From Ehretia macrophylla (Eukaryota > Streptophyta > Magnoliopsida > Boraginales > Ehretiaceae): 64,000 bases of DNA. Location of the stretch: assembly GCA_037974665.1 (NCBI GenBank), contig CM075765.1, positions 6,329,501 to 6,393,500 on the forward strand, written 5' to 3'. The position numbers were made by a program, and so were the translations under genes. The first letter of the stretch is position 1. Each line of letters opens with the position of its first letter. Below are positions 12,006 through 23,654 of this stretch, piece by piece. Below the pieces are notes generated by a model. It did not search any database. It was not told the DNA's origin and saw nothing but the letters and a program-made list of their open reading frames with translations.

Positions 12006-13225
12006 TGCATAAACTCGAGCCTGAACTCACTACTGTTGAGGTTTACCCTGAGTACCCTTGGCCCCTGGCTATCCCAGAAACTTATGCCATTTGGGGCAGT
12101 CTTTCACTCTATGTTGGTCGCTGCTGCAACCCAAACATTTCTTAGCTTTCATCCAACAAATGGCCTTCAGATGGCCCTTACGTTTGTAATATGTACAGTG
12201 TGGAACTGGTGCAGTAACATTACCACCTGAAGAAGCTAGAACTGACGGAGCAACTGTATCAGTCTGTTGAGGCCTCACTACATACAGACTGTACTGCCTT
12301 GAGACTGAGTTGGCCTCTGTTGAGTCTGAGGCTGATAAGATCTCTGCTACCCCTGAGGCTGAAACGGCCTCTTGTTCAGTTGACTAGACTCGGCCCGAAT
12401 CTCACTCATTATCTTTTCAATCCTGGAAGCTGCATTCAGAGCTGCATAGTATGTATCAAACTCTAACGGAGCCATAAAGTCCTGAATCTTAGATCTCAAT
12501 CCCCGAATGAACCTCCGGGTCCTCTGCTCTGTATCCTGCACAAACTCTAGAGCATATTGGGACAACCTGTTGAAAGTGGCCTCGTACTGTGTTACAGTCT
12601 CCTCTCTTTATCCTGCACAAACTCTAGAGCATATTGGGACAACCTGTTGAAAGTGGCCTCGTACTGTGCTACAGTAATATTACCCTGCTTGAGGGACATA
12701 AACTCCTCATCTCTACGTTCTCGAGCAATTTTCAAAACATAGTTAGCTCTGAACTCCTTAACAAAGTTAGCCCACAGGTAAGGAGTATCTTGGTGCTCCC
12801 ACCTTAGTTTTACCGTACGCCACCATTGCTCTGTGTCATTGTCCAGCGGGAAGACGACAAATGAAACCTTCCTCTCATCTTTGTAATCTAGGGCACCATA
12901 AATCTTCTCGATTTTGCACAACCAAGACTCAGCTTTTTCATCATCAGGCTCCCCAAGAACCTCGGAGGGCTATATCTCAAGAATATCCGCAACAAGCTAC
13001 CCCCACTACTGCCACTGCCTGCATTTTTACCTCGATTGTTGTTGTTGTTGCCTGGATTATTCTGCCTCTGAGCAGCCTACCCTGCAAGAACCTGAGTCAT
13101 ACGATCCATAGCCACTACTATCCAGTCTAGAACTGGATCCCTGTCTAATGCCTGATTCCCCTAATCCTCAACCTCCCTACAGGGCCTACCACGGGTATTC
13201 GGACGTGTAACTATCTTACAACCAA
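12006..13225 (-). pseudogene. gag: gag, chromovirus 2 (frameshifted)
   Basis: On the - strand the gag reads from about 13220 (EVED, NQALDRDPVLDWIVVAMDR, an N-rich stretch, then YSPPRFLGEPDDEKAESWL). The capsid-like part follows at 12921-12592 (KIEKIYGALDYKDERKVSF, FVKEFRANYVLKIARERR). The zinc knuckles lie at 12278-12069: CTYYKRKGHLKAICW, with one cysteine replaced by Tyr, then an intact CLGCSSDQHRVKDC. The reading frame is disrupted by a partial tandem duplication at 12532-12675. Confidence 0.82.
12532..12675 (-). repeat. 67-bp tandem duplication in gag
   Basis: Copies 12532-12598 and 12609-12675 differ at one base (12592/12669) and are offset by 77 bp. The offset is not a multiple of three, so gag is shifted. 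Both copies encode SQYALEFVQD. Confidence 0.9.
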
Positions 13226-13461
13226 AAAGTTAACCACAGGTTATATCATATAAATAGGATATAAGCAATTAATTTCACACGAGAAACAACTTCACATAAG
13301 ACACATAGATCACATAAGCAAGTTAGTCACACAAGTAAGTTAATCACATAAAACATATTGACCACTTGTAGTTCACTTTACACGTAATGCATGCATTAAC
13401 TCTTTCAAGACGAATTTATGTTAAGACCTCTACCCACATATTGAGGATAACTCGGCTTACA
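13226..13461 (-). other. 5' leader of chromovirus 2
   Basis: Non-coding sequence between the 5' LTR and gag. No primer binding site is recognisable; the LTR/leader junction near 13460 appears deleted. Confidence 0.5.
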
Positions 13462-15712
13462 ATCCCACTTATATTCAAGTTAGGACATGAGGAAATTTCG
13501 GCATTATAACATCTGTAATATGGACTCAGAACCCAAAACTGGTTCAACCTTCAAACAATCCATAATCAACAAACACTTCATAAAATCACAAGGTAACCAA
13601 TACATTCCACACTTCAACTATCCAACATTAAACCAAAGTATAATGCTTCTGTCTCAACCACTTTAGGCAAATCATAATATACATATATTCAAAATAGATA
13701 ACCAAGCTAGCTTAATCGTAACAACATATACATATTCAAAATAGACTAACAAAGCTAGCATTAAATACAAACCAAGCTTATTTTGATTATTCAACAAAAA
13801 CTATAAACTACCAACATAAAGTAAGTTATAATATTACATATACATAGGTTCAAGTCTTTATATACATTACAACATAAACACTAAATAAAATGAGAAGCAT
13901 CCAAGCAAACACTCAAGGGTGGGCCTCTTGAGCATAAGGCTCAGCCTTAACCTCCTGAGGCACAAACACTAGCTCAGGCTCAGGCTCACCTGAAAAGTTA
14001 ACAAGAGGGTGAGTTTCCAACAACTCAGTGAGGGTAAAATGAGAGGTTTTGAAAACATTTAACATGAAAACCCTTTTTGAAAACGCACTTGGAACATTGA
14101 TGCACAATAAACACCAATAGCTCAAATAATGCAAAGTAAGTAACCAACCAATGAGGATACGCTAACATTTGTTGATGTCACTTCTTATACCGCCATCAAG
14201 AACTCTACCGACTTCTTATCTCTCCCACTGATACAATCTGGATGTACCCAAACTAGACCCACACCCCATGAACATTCTCTGATCATGTGGGATAGGGGAT
14301 AGAACATGATAGTCGTGCCAATGCAACCCGGCAAATCCAATACCGCCCAAGGTGACACAACCCTATCATGCCTCACAAACATTTAACACTTAATATTTCG
14401 AGAGAACAACAAAGTAGATTATCTCGCGGCACTACAACATTTAACACTTCAACATTTAACAATCATCAATTCAACACTTAACCTTGCAACACTTAGTAAC
14501 TCAACACTTGAAAAATACTTAGAACACATTGATTAGGTAACAAAGTAGGTTACCTAACCTCAAGCATACACAACTATAAATTAACCACTTTCGACCCTAC
14601 TTGACTCTAACTCAAGCTTTAACAACAATTACAACACAAAGGAATGCAAACAACATTCAATTCAACTCCTAGCAAAATCAAAGCCAACGTTTAGCAACAT
14701 ATCTATCCACTACGCAACCAAACAACCCCTGAACCACCTCCTATCAATTAAACACTAAAGCATACACCTAAAACACCCCGAGGGTAGCCCAAAGGCCACC
14801 CAAAATCAGCCCAAACATCCCGACAACCCACTGCTAAGAGGCTGGAAAATTTCAGCCATCAACCATTCACCATTTCGCGTAATAAACTCCTTCTACCATG
14901 CATTATAAGTACAACCTAGAATATGCATCTCATATACAAGCAATGAATCACAACTCAATCTCAAATTTTAGCTAAAAACTCAATAAACAACATTTATAAC
15001 AAAACTATATCAAGCCACCGATTAAATTAACTAAAATCCAGCTATGTTGTACTAAAGCACCTATTTAGCAATAATCATAATTCATTACAACCATATAATA
15101 TCTATATATGCAATTTCAAAACTTTAACACAAACTTTAATTTTAAGATCTAGTTTTTCTCTCACCTTATATGGAAAGAAAGGTTGGAAATAGGTGGAGCA
15201 CACTTAGAATAGACAAAAACAAGCTTTGAATGGATGCAAAAGGCCTTGAATCAACTTTCTTTCTTCAAATTTTGCTTGAAACCCTTGAAAAATACTATTC
15301 CTTTCTATCCTCAAGGTCACAGCTGAATGGGGGAAATTTTGGGGGATTTTTGCTCTTATTTTGCATTATATAAGCGTAAATTACTAAGTCAAAGGAAGGC
15401 CAAAAGTCAATGCAAGAATATAAAGCCTAAATGACTAAGTTTGGCTTCATTATTGCTTCATTTTTCAAGTTAAACCTTCTAGAAATATTTAAGATGATAA
15501 AACACTAGTTTAAGCATATTATTTCATGTAATTAAAATTATACTACTTAATTTAGTCAAAGAAGATGAAAAGTCATCAAAAATGCAATTCAAATGGAATT
15601 AAAATGCACATTTAACTTAATATCATTTATTAAATCATACATATGCACATATATTAATTCAAATAACATATAAAGCAAGTGAAAGCACATAATTCGAGAC
15701 TCGGGTCCCATA
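13462..15712 (-). repeat. 5' LTR of chromovirus 2 (about 2.25 kb)
   Basis: Homologous to 6334-8583 along its length, with many substitutions and small indels, so the insertion is not recent. Its right end reads GGGTCCCATA where the partner reads GGGTCTCACA. It is followed by the GGTGT duplication. Confidence 0.88.
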
Positions 15713-16798
15713 GGTGTTAATGCGTTGAGTGCATGTTCTTATGAAGTTTAGTTGATGAAAATGAATAGATGTTTAAAGGTGTTGTTAATGGTTGGATAAC
15801 CTACTTTGTTATCCAATGAATGTGTTGTTAGTGATTAATGTGGTTGAGAGATAACCTACTTTGTTGATCTCTCTACATGATGCGAATGTGTGAATGTGTT
15901 TGATGTGATGCGATGTGATGTGAAGCGATGGGTTACAACTTATAGTGCATCATGGTAGTGTCGTGTCGTGTTGGGCGGCATAGGGTTTGTCGGTAATTGT
16001 ATGACTACCATATACTAGTCTCTCTTGCTTGTAGTCGGTGATAGCCATGGTGAAATAGGTCATAGATTCGTGTACATCCGGAATACACTAGGGGGAGAGA
16101 TAAATGTTATGCGAAGAGTTCGTGAGGGAGTTATAAGTGTCGACATCAACAAGTGTTCTAAAGCGGTATCCTTACAATGTGTTATTTAGCTTGGTTATTC
16201 CAAGGTGGTTAAGCGAATGTGATTACTTAGTTACTAACGTGATATGTTGTAACTTATGTGTTTCAAATGGTTTTCAGGTTGAAGCTTATGAAACTTCCTT
16301 TTACCCTCCCTCACTAAGCCTGTTTAGCTCACCCTATTTAATGCATGTTACAAGTATGCTCGGTGTTTAGCTCGAGAATGTGCCTAATGTTTGATATGTT
16401 CTAGTTGTCAAAAAACAATGTTGTTAGTTGTTTGGCTTCATTGTATAAAAGGCTTTGACGTTTATGTATTTTATACATGGTAAACTTGTCTTTCTTAAAG
16501 TCTAGTTGTTTCGTTGTATATATGATTGGTCACGTTGGATTGTGATCACATCTAGCTAGACTTATATCTTATTGCATGTTTGTAAGGGTTGACAACTTTT
16601 GACAAGTGAACGAATGTATGTTTAGTGTATTTTGCTCAAAAGTGTTGAAATGTTGTATATATATATATGACACAGGCCTTTCAGGATGTATGTTGTGTTT
16701 TATGTGTCTCTTTGGTTGTTCATATTTCAAGCGTTATAATATTTGTGTGTCGTCGCGACGGGGCTTGGTTTTCGAAGGGACCGGGTTTGGGCGTGACA
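15713..16798 (+). repeat. 3' LTR of chromovirus 1, second part
   Basis: Continues the LTR interrupted at 6333 after the GGTGT duplication and ends GGGTTTGGGCGTGACA, the same end as the 5' LTR at 866. Together the two parts give an LTR of about 2.09 kb. Open frames at 16137-16370 and 16606-17070 lie in or run out of LTR sequence and are not genes. Confidence 0.87.
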
Positions 16799-17308
16799 TA
16801 AAACACCTTGGCCAATGGGCAAAGCTTAGTTTTCTTTTTATTTTATTTTTTATAATTGGTGTATTTGTTTTCGAAGTCCAAAGTTTGGATTTTTGTCACC
16901 AACAGCCAAGGCTTAAAGCCTTGGTCAACTATATTATTCATTTTTTTCTCCTTTTTTTTCTTTATTTCTTCAAGTCTTCAATAAATCTTCCTCAAAAAGT
17001 TTTTACTTCTTTCTTCATCCAATTCTCCAAGATTTTTCTCCAATTGCTCTTTAATCATCACAATCCTTGATCTGCATGTCCATAGGATCCTCATATTTAA
17101 TTATTTTTTCACCTACAAACAACCTTTTAGCCCTGAAATATGAGAAAAAGTCTCACTTTAATTGAAAACACATTAATGCACTTAATATTTGTTAATAATT
17201 ATCAAATTAGGTGAAACAAAATTTAATTTGATATAGAAAATATGCAAATCCAGGCTTATACACTAACCGTCGCTAAGTCCGTCACCCGCATCCTATTTTC
17301 TGGTAGTG
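16799..17308 (-). mobile_element. CACTA transposon end, truncated
   Basis: The + strand ends ATTTTCTGGTAGTG at 17308. On the - strand this is CACTACCAGAAAAT, the classic CACTA terminus, followed by GCGGGTGACGG and GCGACGG subterminal motifs. ATT at 17309-17311 may be one copy of the 3-bp duplication. The other end is not in the window; chromovirus 1 probably inserted into this element. No transposase was seen. Confidence 0.65.
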
Positions 17309-17311
17309 ATT

Positions 17312-18599
17312 ATACCCCCGCATGATAGTCAAACCATCGAGAATGCCTATCTTGACTATTTGTTTTTCCAATTGTTAATGCAACAAAGGTTTTGTGAATG
17401 AGTTTACTAGTTGGCCAGCTAAATAAACATGGGAAACACAAAGGTGATGTGGGCTACTTGATCATAGGCAAAATCAAAGTTCACTATAATGTGTTTCATT
17501 CGAGAATAGAACACTGGATTCGCACATAAGTAGTTATTGCCAACATTATGACAATAAATTGTAGGAGGTTCGCAAACTGGTAGCTATAATTCACATAACA
17601 AATTTTGTACCCAATTCAGTTTTGCAGCTATAAATGTGAATGCCTTGTACTCTGCCTTAGTAGAAGAGCAAGCCATAGTCCTCCATTTTTTGCATGACTA
17701 GCTAATAGGGGTAGCTCCAGGAAAGACAATGTAGGAAAAGGTAGAAATCATATCATCAATATTTCTAGCCCAGTTTGTATCAGAAAATGCATGAAGCTAA
17801 ATTGTGTCAGAACGACATACAAACCATGATTAATTGCAGACTTGAGATAGTGAATAACTCTTTTGGAAGTAGTCCAATGAGTTATAATAGGATGATGCAT
17901 AAATTAGGATAACGTATTCACACGAAATGTCAAGACGAATGAGTGACAAATACTGAAACGCATTAATTACCTTCTTGTATTATATTAGGTCAGTAGAAAG
18001 TAAGTCGTCATGAAGCTATAAAGACATCATAGTAGACATAGGAAAGTGTACCTCTTTGGCCCTTTGCATGTTAGCTTTATCAAGCAGATCTTTGATATAC
18101 TTTCATTGAGATAAAATTGAACTAGATTTTGTATGCTGGACTTCAACACCTAGAAAAAAAAACTAAATAGGACACATCACTTTCAAAGAGAAACTTTGTG
18201 CAAGCTATGAGATTATATTTTTAATGTCTAGTGCTTGATTGCCTATTATGACAATGTCGTCAACGTATACTAGGAAAAATACAATTAGGCACTAATGATG
18301 AAGGATGAATAGAGAGGTATCATTACAAGAGTTAAGAAAACTAATCGTAAGTAGAACACTTTTGAGCTCATTATACCACACCCAAGGAGCTCGTTTTAGA
18401 CCATAAATTGTCTTACGCAATTTAGACACATAGTTTGGAAATTGAGAACTTACAAAGCCTTGTGGTTGTACCATATAGACTTCATCTTCTAGCATGCCTT
18501 GCAAAAAGATATTATTCATGTCAAGCTGGTGAATAGGTTAGCCAAACTAAACTGCCAAAGTTAAAACTATCCTAATTGTTGTTAACTTGATGAATTTTA
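17312..18599 (-). pseudogene. pol: copia A: RT and RNase H (broken)
   Basis: The - strand reads a Ty1/copia RT from HQLDMNNIFLQGMLEDEVYM and SKLRKTIYGLKRAPWVWY to the catalytic YVDD at 18256-18267 (followed by IVIIGN). RNase H landmarks follow to about 17330, and a C-rich + strand tract at 17312-17322 is the polypurine tract. Stops are numerous. One piece is open at 18292-18519. The upstream part of this RT resumes at 22579 after an Angela-family solo LTR. The 3' LTR is not seen, because the CACTA end lies directly beyond the polypurine tract. Confidence 0.82.
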
Positions 18600-21500
18600 T
18601 GTTGGGATTAGTATTCCCTAAAGACCACTAGCACGTGATATTTCAGATTAAATGGATATATATTGTAATATATTAGTATTAATAATAATATTCATCGTCA
18701 TTCTCTCTATTATATTTATGTGTATGTACTTGAATCAAGAAGTCTTTGATTCAAGTAAATGACTTAGGTACACGACAGCCGTGCACAGAAGGTCTAAGTC
18801 ATGGACACTTATTTCTAGATTTTGTTCATAACCGTATGATATAAATGAGCACTTCATCAGGATAAGGTTATAGTGAGATAAGAGTATAGGCTGACTTGCC
18901 TTGGTCATTGGCAGGTTTCTAGACTTATCTCACTAATGTGTATGTCACACATTGAATCAGACTACTTAGGTATAATCTTTCAATAGGTATTATCAAAGAT
19001 AGAGATCAAATATACCTTATGCTACTAAGTGGCCAATGCTCTTAATCTTGAACATATGTGGATGAATTGACAAAATCAAGTTCATGCCTTATGGGTAAGA
19101 CCTCAATTATGGGTCAACAACTCTGTGTGGTGGGTATATGAGTTTGACCAGTTGGAACATGCGTATGTAATATAGAATCTATGTTATCATGAGATGGGGT
19201 AATCGCCCTCTTGTGATAATCCAAAAAATCATTTAAATCTAAGCATAGTAGTATATTACAGTTAGGGGTATATCGGATATTTGGCTGGAGTATCGCTCCC
19301 TAGATTAACTGTTCCATATCCAGTGGATGGTTGTTTTATGGATTAGATGCCTTAAAGATAAGATGCAATCAAGAAAGAAAAAGTACAAGTAAAAGCTATT
19401 TATTGATTGTAAGTGTTACATGGAAGGGCATTTCGTTCATTTTACTTATTAGGTCAAAGACAAAGGTCGTACGTAGTATGAAAAACTTCTATGGATAATA
19501 GTATTTGTCATAACCAGATCCCTCACAGAATCAGGATTCCTACCCAAAATCCCGAGGCACGAAAAACGAGAGAAAACGAACATAGTTTTCCCTGTACTTA
19601 GGCCAAACCAAAACCTATACGCATAAGAAATTCTCCCCAACAACAATAATTCCAATAAAACCACATCCATAATAAGTTCTTTATACGTAGAAAAGGAACA
19701 TACATGCACCGGGACATAAACAGTACTAATGTAATACATTTACTAGCTTATCATACCACTCTAATAACTTTAGTTTAGACTTTAATTACAATTTCTACAT
19801 TCAACAAATACATACAAAATCATTAAACTTTAATAATTACAAGTTAAAAACACTATCACACTTTACATTACATTACAATTCAACTAATATATCTCACGTG
19901 GCATTCACTCCCAGGCAACGAGTTAACATTGAATACCCACACTTTTCCTTCTAACTCTGAATACCTTAAAAGTTGTTGTTGAAAAGGGTGAGCACACACA
20001 TGTACGCTCAGTGAGGGAGGGAATAAACGAGGAGGTTTTTGAAAACAGCTTTTGTGCAATGCATATAAGGCATTTATATAAACATTAGTTAAACACGTGA
20101 AGATACGTGAGAATATAGCATTCTATGAATCTCGAGACATATAACCTTTACATGATAAGCTTGAAAACATTATAATTTTAAACATATATAAAAAGGATAT
20201 CGCGCGCGAACTCCATAGAACGTTCTATCCATGCGAGTTTACTAGCCCCATGAAACACTTTGTCCATGCGGGCTACTTCTCTTCTGTTACTCTTCTCTTT
20301 TTCACTTTAGTGCCGGAAAACCCTATACGCCAATGGGCTCTTGGTGCACCCATAATCCTACGGCCCGCGCCCATGGAACGCTCCGTCCATGCGACAAGGG
20401 ACTAGTCCACGGAGGGTTAGTACCTATTGGCAAGCCCGTTGCTGCCTAGTGGATGATCACTACTTCCGAGCCAATGCGATGGTTGCAACCATGAAAATAC
20501 TTAGTTAGACTTGTTAGTTCTGCGAGAATATCATTTAGCATGCACCTGTGATCACGTTGTAACATGTAAACATGTAACAACACGTAAACAAGGAGTGACA
20601 AAAGGGGTCACCCTCATGCACATAAATACTAACATGCTCTAAAATCATTAATCATGCACTACATTAATTTGAGCTAAGTGTCATGCTTTGAAGGCATTCA
20701 TTACATATACATTAGAAAGCTACTACAACCTTTAAAACACTAAGCAATTAGCCAACATGTAATTCTAGCTACTTTGATCATTTATCTACAACCATAACAT
20801 ATAACATATTGCAAAATAAAGCATTTAAAATGCACATATGGATGGTCCCTCACCTTTAGAAGGCCAAACATGCAAGAATCTAACCAGTCTTCCCCAATTG
20901 CACCAATCTCCTTCAATTACCACTCAAGATCACTACCTAAATATGCAAGAATTGAGCTGAAACCTCTTCTTTCCCCTTGGTTTCGCCTATTTCTTCTTCA
21001 TTTCTCTTCTCTCTTCTTTCTTCTCTCTCTGTCGTGTGTTGTATGTGCGGAATCGTGTGTGTGTGTATGTGTATTATATATGTTGTGTTTTGTTTCATTT
21101 ATATCATGGTAGGTAAAATATTATTTTAAAGCCTAATGACCAATATGCCTTTTTAACTAATTGTTACCTACTATTTTGTCATGCCATTAAAATCTAACTA
21201 ATTCATCTATTGCCCAAATGCAAGTCTAGACACATTATTCATACAATATACAAATCATTTTATATCTCTCGTTTCCGATATGCTATGCATGTGATTTCAA
21301 TGAATGAATGCATCAAATATAGTAAGTAATAAGGGAAAAATATGAATTTCAAAAAATAAAATACTTTATGTTTCACCCTGGGCTCAGAGCTTATTTTAAA
21401 ATAGTAAAAACTAATTTATTGAGTGCAAGAAAATAATTCCATATATTACAAATAGTAAAATAATAGGTTAACCATTTTATATAAATTAATTAAATATAGT

Positions 21501-22573
21501 TTACACATTTTCTAAGAATATGAAAAGTAATTTAATGAATGAATGCAAATTATCAAGTAAACAATTAATTGCACACCAACACTTAAATAAACATATAAAT
21601 ATATGCAAAGAAGTATTATTTACTATATGCTAAGTCCGGGGTGTCACAGTATTCATCTTGGAGAGCATCTATAACTTTTTAGTAGAATATGTTAAGGTTG
21701 AAAGGACAAAATGTTGCTAGAGATAACAGGGGTATTTTGGTCATTTTAGGAGCCAGAATAATTATGTCTTTTGGTTCCACTTCTAGCCTATTTCCTATTT
21801 ATTGATATTTTTGTATTTTGGTTGTTTCTCATGTGTCTAGGAGTTGCCAAAATAAAGAATCCTAATGCAACTTAATTGGGAAGAACTTTCCATTTTGGTA
21901 ATGGAGTTTCTTAATTGGATAGTTGAGTTAATTATAGAATCTTGCTAGAAAGAATTTGACATCATGGCACAAGATGAGTAGCTAGACATGTAATAAAAGG
22001 GGAGTGGTGTGTGAAGGCTTCTACAAGGCCAAAAGAATAGATTAGATTGGACTACTAAAGTCCTAGGTACATTAAAGTGTCCAGATATGTACATTCCTAA
22101 CAGGATTGTGACACTTATTCTTCTCCCATTTGGATTCTGCTTTAAGCCCTCACCACATCTATAAAAAAGACTATTTCCCTTACCTCTCTCATACACTCAT
22201 ACATCTCAAAGAAGCAAAGAATCATAGGTTCTCTCTTTCTCTCTCACACCACACGCATGAGAGCACAAGATACTAGAGATTGAATCACACCATTCAATCA
22301 AGCACTAATAGATCAGGAATAAGGTTATAGGAGAGAAGACCATTGGGTGATCCTCTTCTCTAGGCATGTAGTGCTTTTTCAAATGATTTGGTGATTAATT
22401 TCGTTAAGCTCAAAGCTAACGAATCCAAGTAAAAACAACTAGTGTTGAATTTTTTTTATCTTTGCATGATTAAGATAATATACAAGTTAATGTTTATGCA
22501 ATTTTCTTGTGAAAATTGTGTCGCTTGATCCTTAGTATGCATGCTATTAGTTTCTATTATATTAAAATAAGTT
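18600..22573 (+). mobile_element. Angela-family solo LTR inside copia A, itself interrupted
   Basis: Starts TGTTGGGATTAG and is alignable in order to the LTRs of the element at 35530-53852. Removing the gypsy solo LTR (19506-21648) and one GTATT copy leaves 1,826 bp, against 1,824 bp for the LTR at 52029-53852. TTTTA at 18595-18599 recurs at 22574-22578. Joining the flanks through one copy keeps the copia A reading frame open, which supports the boundaries even though the 3' end is not CA. A TATA-like TCTATAAAAAAG lies at 22158-22169. Confidence 0.82.
19506..21648 (-). mobile_element. gypsy solo LTR, 2,143 bp
   Basis: The + strand edges are TGTCATAACCAG and GTCCGGGGTGTCACA, flanked by the perfect 5-bp duplication GTATT at 19501-19505 and 21649-21653. 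On the - strand it starts TGTGACACCCCGG, the same style as the LTRs at 36184 and 47681. No internal region or second LTR is present, so it is the product of LTR-LTR recombination. It contains the palindrome TGGTTGCAACCA at 20480-20491. Confidence 0.9.
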
Positions 22574-22578
22574 TTTTA

Positions 22579-23141
22579 ACTTAGTACTATCTAGATAGCA
22601 TATACCTTCATTCTAGGCCTCCAATGAAAGCCTTTGGCTACTAGGTGCGCTTTATAATGAACAATGGATCCATCTAACTTCCTCTTGATCCTGTACACTT
22701 ATTTATAACCAAAAAAGTTACTAATATTATTGGGAGGTACTAATTCCCACGTACTATTTCTAGCTGGTGTCTAAATTCTCACTCATTTATTTGCGCCAAT
22801 GAGTGTGTTTTTATGCCCGGGTATAAGTGGAAGGCTCAAAGGAGTCAAGTGCATTTAGTGTAGCATGAAGAAAGAGTTTATTGACAGGTTTGAAAATCTT
22901 GTTTTTCGAACGGGTTACCATACATGTCCGCTACTTTATGAGTATTGAGATTGGGCACGACACTACTGACTACAGTTGCCTGGGCGTCCACCATATTGGG
23001 TTGACAAGTTCCCGAATTAGAATATGAAAGTTGGTGCAATACATCATGGTGGTCTCTATGTCCAGCAAGATGTTGTGGCACTAATTGGGTTTCATTTGAA
23101 TTTGCAAGCCACAAGTCATATATGTATGTTGACAAATACTT
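22579..23141 (-). pseudogene. pol: copia A: integrase-RT linker and RT N-terminus
   Basis: The - strand reads linker and RT motifs: RSKNGIFKPVNK, ATLNALDSFEPSTYTRA, KHTHWRK, VYRIKRKLDGSIVHYK and AHLVAKGFH. This is the standard region just before the palm domain of copia RT. It is bounded by the Angela-family solo LTR on one side and the Ale-like element on the other. The open frame at 22878-23150 covers only the more decayed linker. Confidence 0.78.
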
Positions 23142-23337
23142 TGTTAACATCCAAAAGATTGCTATCCCAAATTATCTTCAATCTGTAACTAACACACGGA
23201 TCTACTCCCTTATTTCCTCTGTATTTATTCTCTTACCTTGTATAGTTCGTTGACCCACTAATGTAGGATTGATAGAAGGCATTGCTGTGTATATATGTCA
23301 TGTATCAACAATATCATTGGATTTCCAATCTTTTACA
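23142..23337 (+). repeat. 5' LTR of the Ale-like element (196 bp)
   Basis: Runs from TGTTAAC to TTTTACA. It matches 25988-26177 closely from AAAAGATTGCTATCCC onward. Confidence 0.82.
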
Positions 23338-23349
23338 TGGTCTTAGAGC
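23338..23349 (+). other. primer binding site, Ale-like element
   Basis: TGGTCTTAGAGC directly follows the LTR and resembles the initiator Met-tRNA site with two changes. Confidence 0.65.
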
Positions 23350-23499
23350 AGGAAGAATATTTTTCCTGCAATACCAATTTATTGTGCTTTGTCTCTTCTC
23401 AAGGCAATATTCATAAGCCTTAAACAACTTTCAGCCAAAACGTTTCTTCATATAGCTATCATTTGTTTCTAGTCCTTGCTTCTTAACCTTTCTATCATC

Positions 23500-23654
23500 A
23501 GCCATAGCAGTAGAATCTCAAAGCACACCAACACAAACAAAAATTTCTAATGCAACTAACATTTCCTCTTCTCCAGTAGATTCTACAAGCCCATATTATC
23601 TCAACAACTTGGACAACCCAGGGACTGTCTTGGTCTCTCGTACTTTAAAAGGAG
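23500..23654 (+). pseudogene. gag: gag N-terminal stub, Ale-like element
   Basis: A short frame ends with LKGDDYPTWG, the usual copia gag N-terminal motif (L-x-G-x-N/D-Y-x-x-W). The rest of gag is gone: the next codons already belong to the protease, so an internal deletion joined the two. Confidence 0.65.

Larger units (their letters stand above)
6334..15712 (-). mobile_element. Tekay-like Ty3/gypsy chromovirus 2 (nested, opposite strand)
   Basis: A complete but decayed element lies between two GGTGT duplications (6329-6333, 15713-15717). On the - strand the order is 5' LTR (13462-15712), gag, protease, RT, RNase H, integrase, chromodomain-like tail, polypurine tract, 3' LTR (6334-8583). 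It is related to its host element at the protein level and in the LTR start (TGTGAGAC-CGAG), so one member landed in another in reverse orientation. All genes contain stops or shifts. The primer site next to the 5' LTR is not recognisable; the outer ~20 bp of that LTR look deleted. Confidence 0.9.
264..16798 (+). mobile_element. Tekay-like Ty3/gypsy chromovirus 1 (decayed, interrupted)
   Basis: This is an LTR retrotransposon with truncated 5' LTR, Met-tRNA-type primer site, gag, protease, reverse transcriptase, RNase H, integrase and a C-terminal chromodomain-like segment, then polypurine tract and 3' LTR. The order RT-RNase H-integrase marks Ty3/gypsy. The chromodomain-like end and LTRs of about 2.1 kb fit the Tekay/Del group; that lineage call is inference. 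Every gene has stops and frameshifts. A related element in opposite orientation is inserted in the 3' LTR at 6334-15712. The outer target duplication cannot be read because the 5' end is missing. Confidence 0.85.

Noticed and set aside
264-16798. endogenous pararetrovirus (caulimovirus-like) origin of the RT regions
   Set aside because: Each RT region is accompanied by integrase, LTRs, primer sites and polypurine tracts, and no movement or coat protein motifs were seen.
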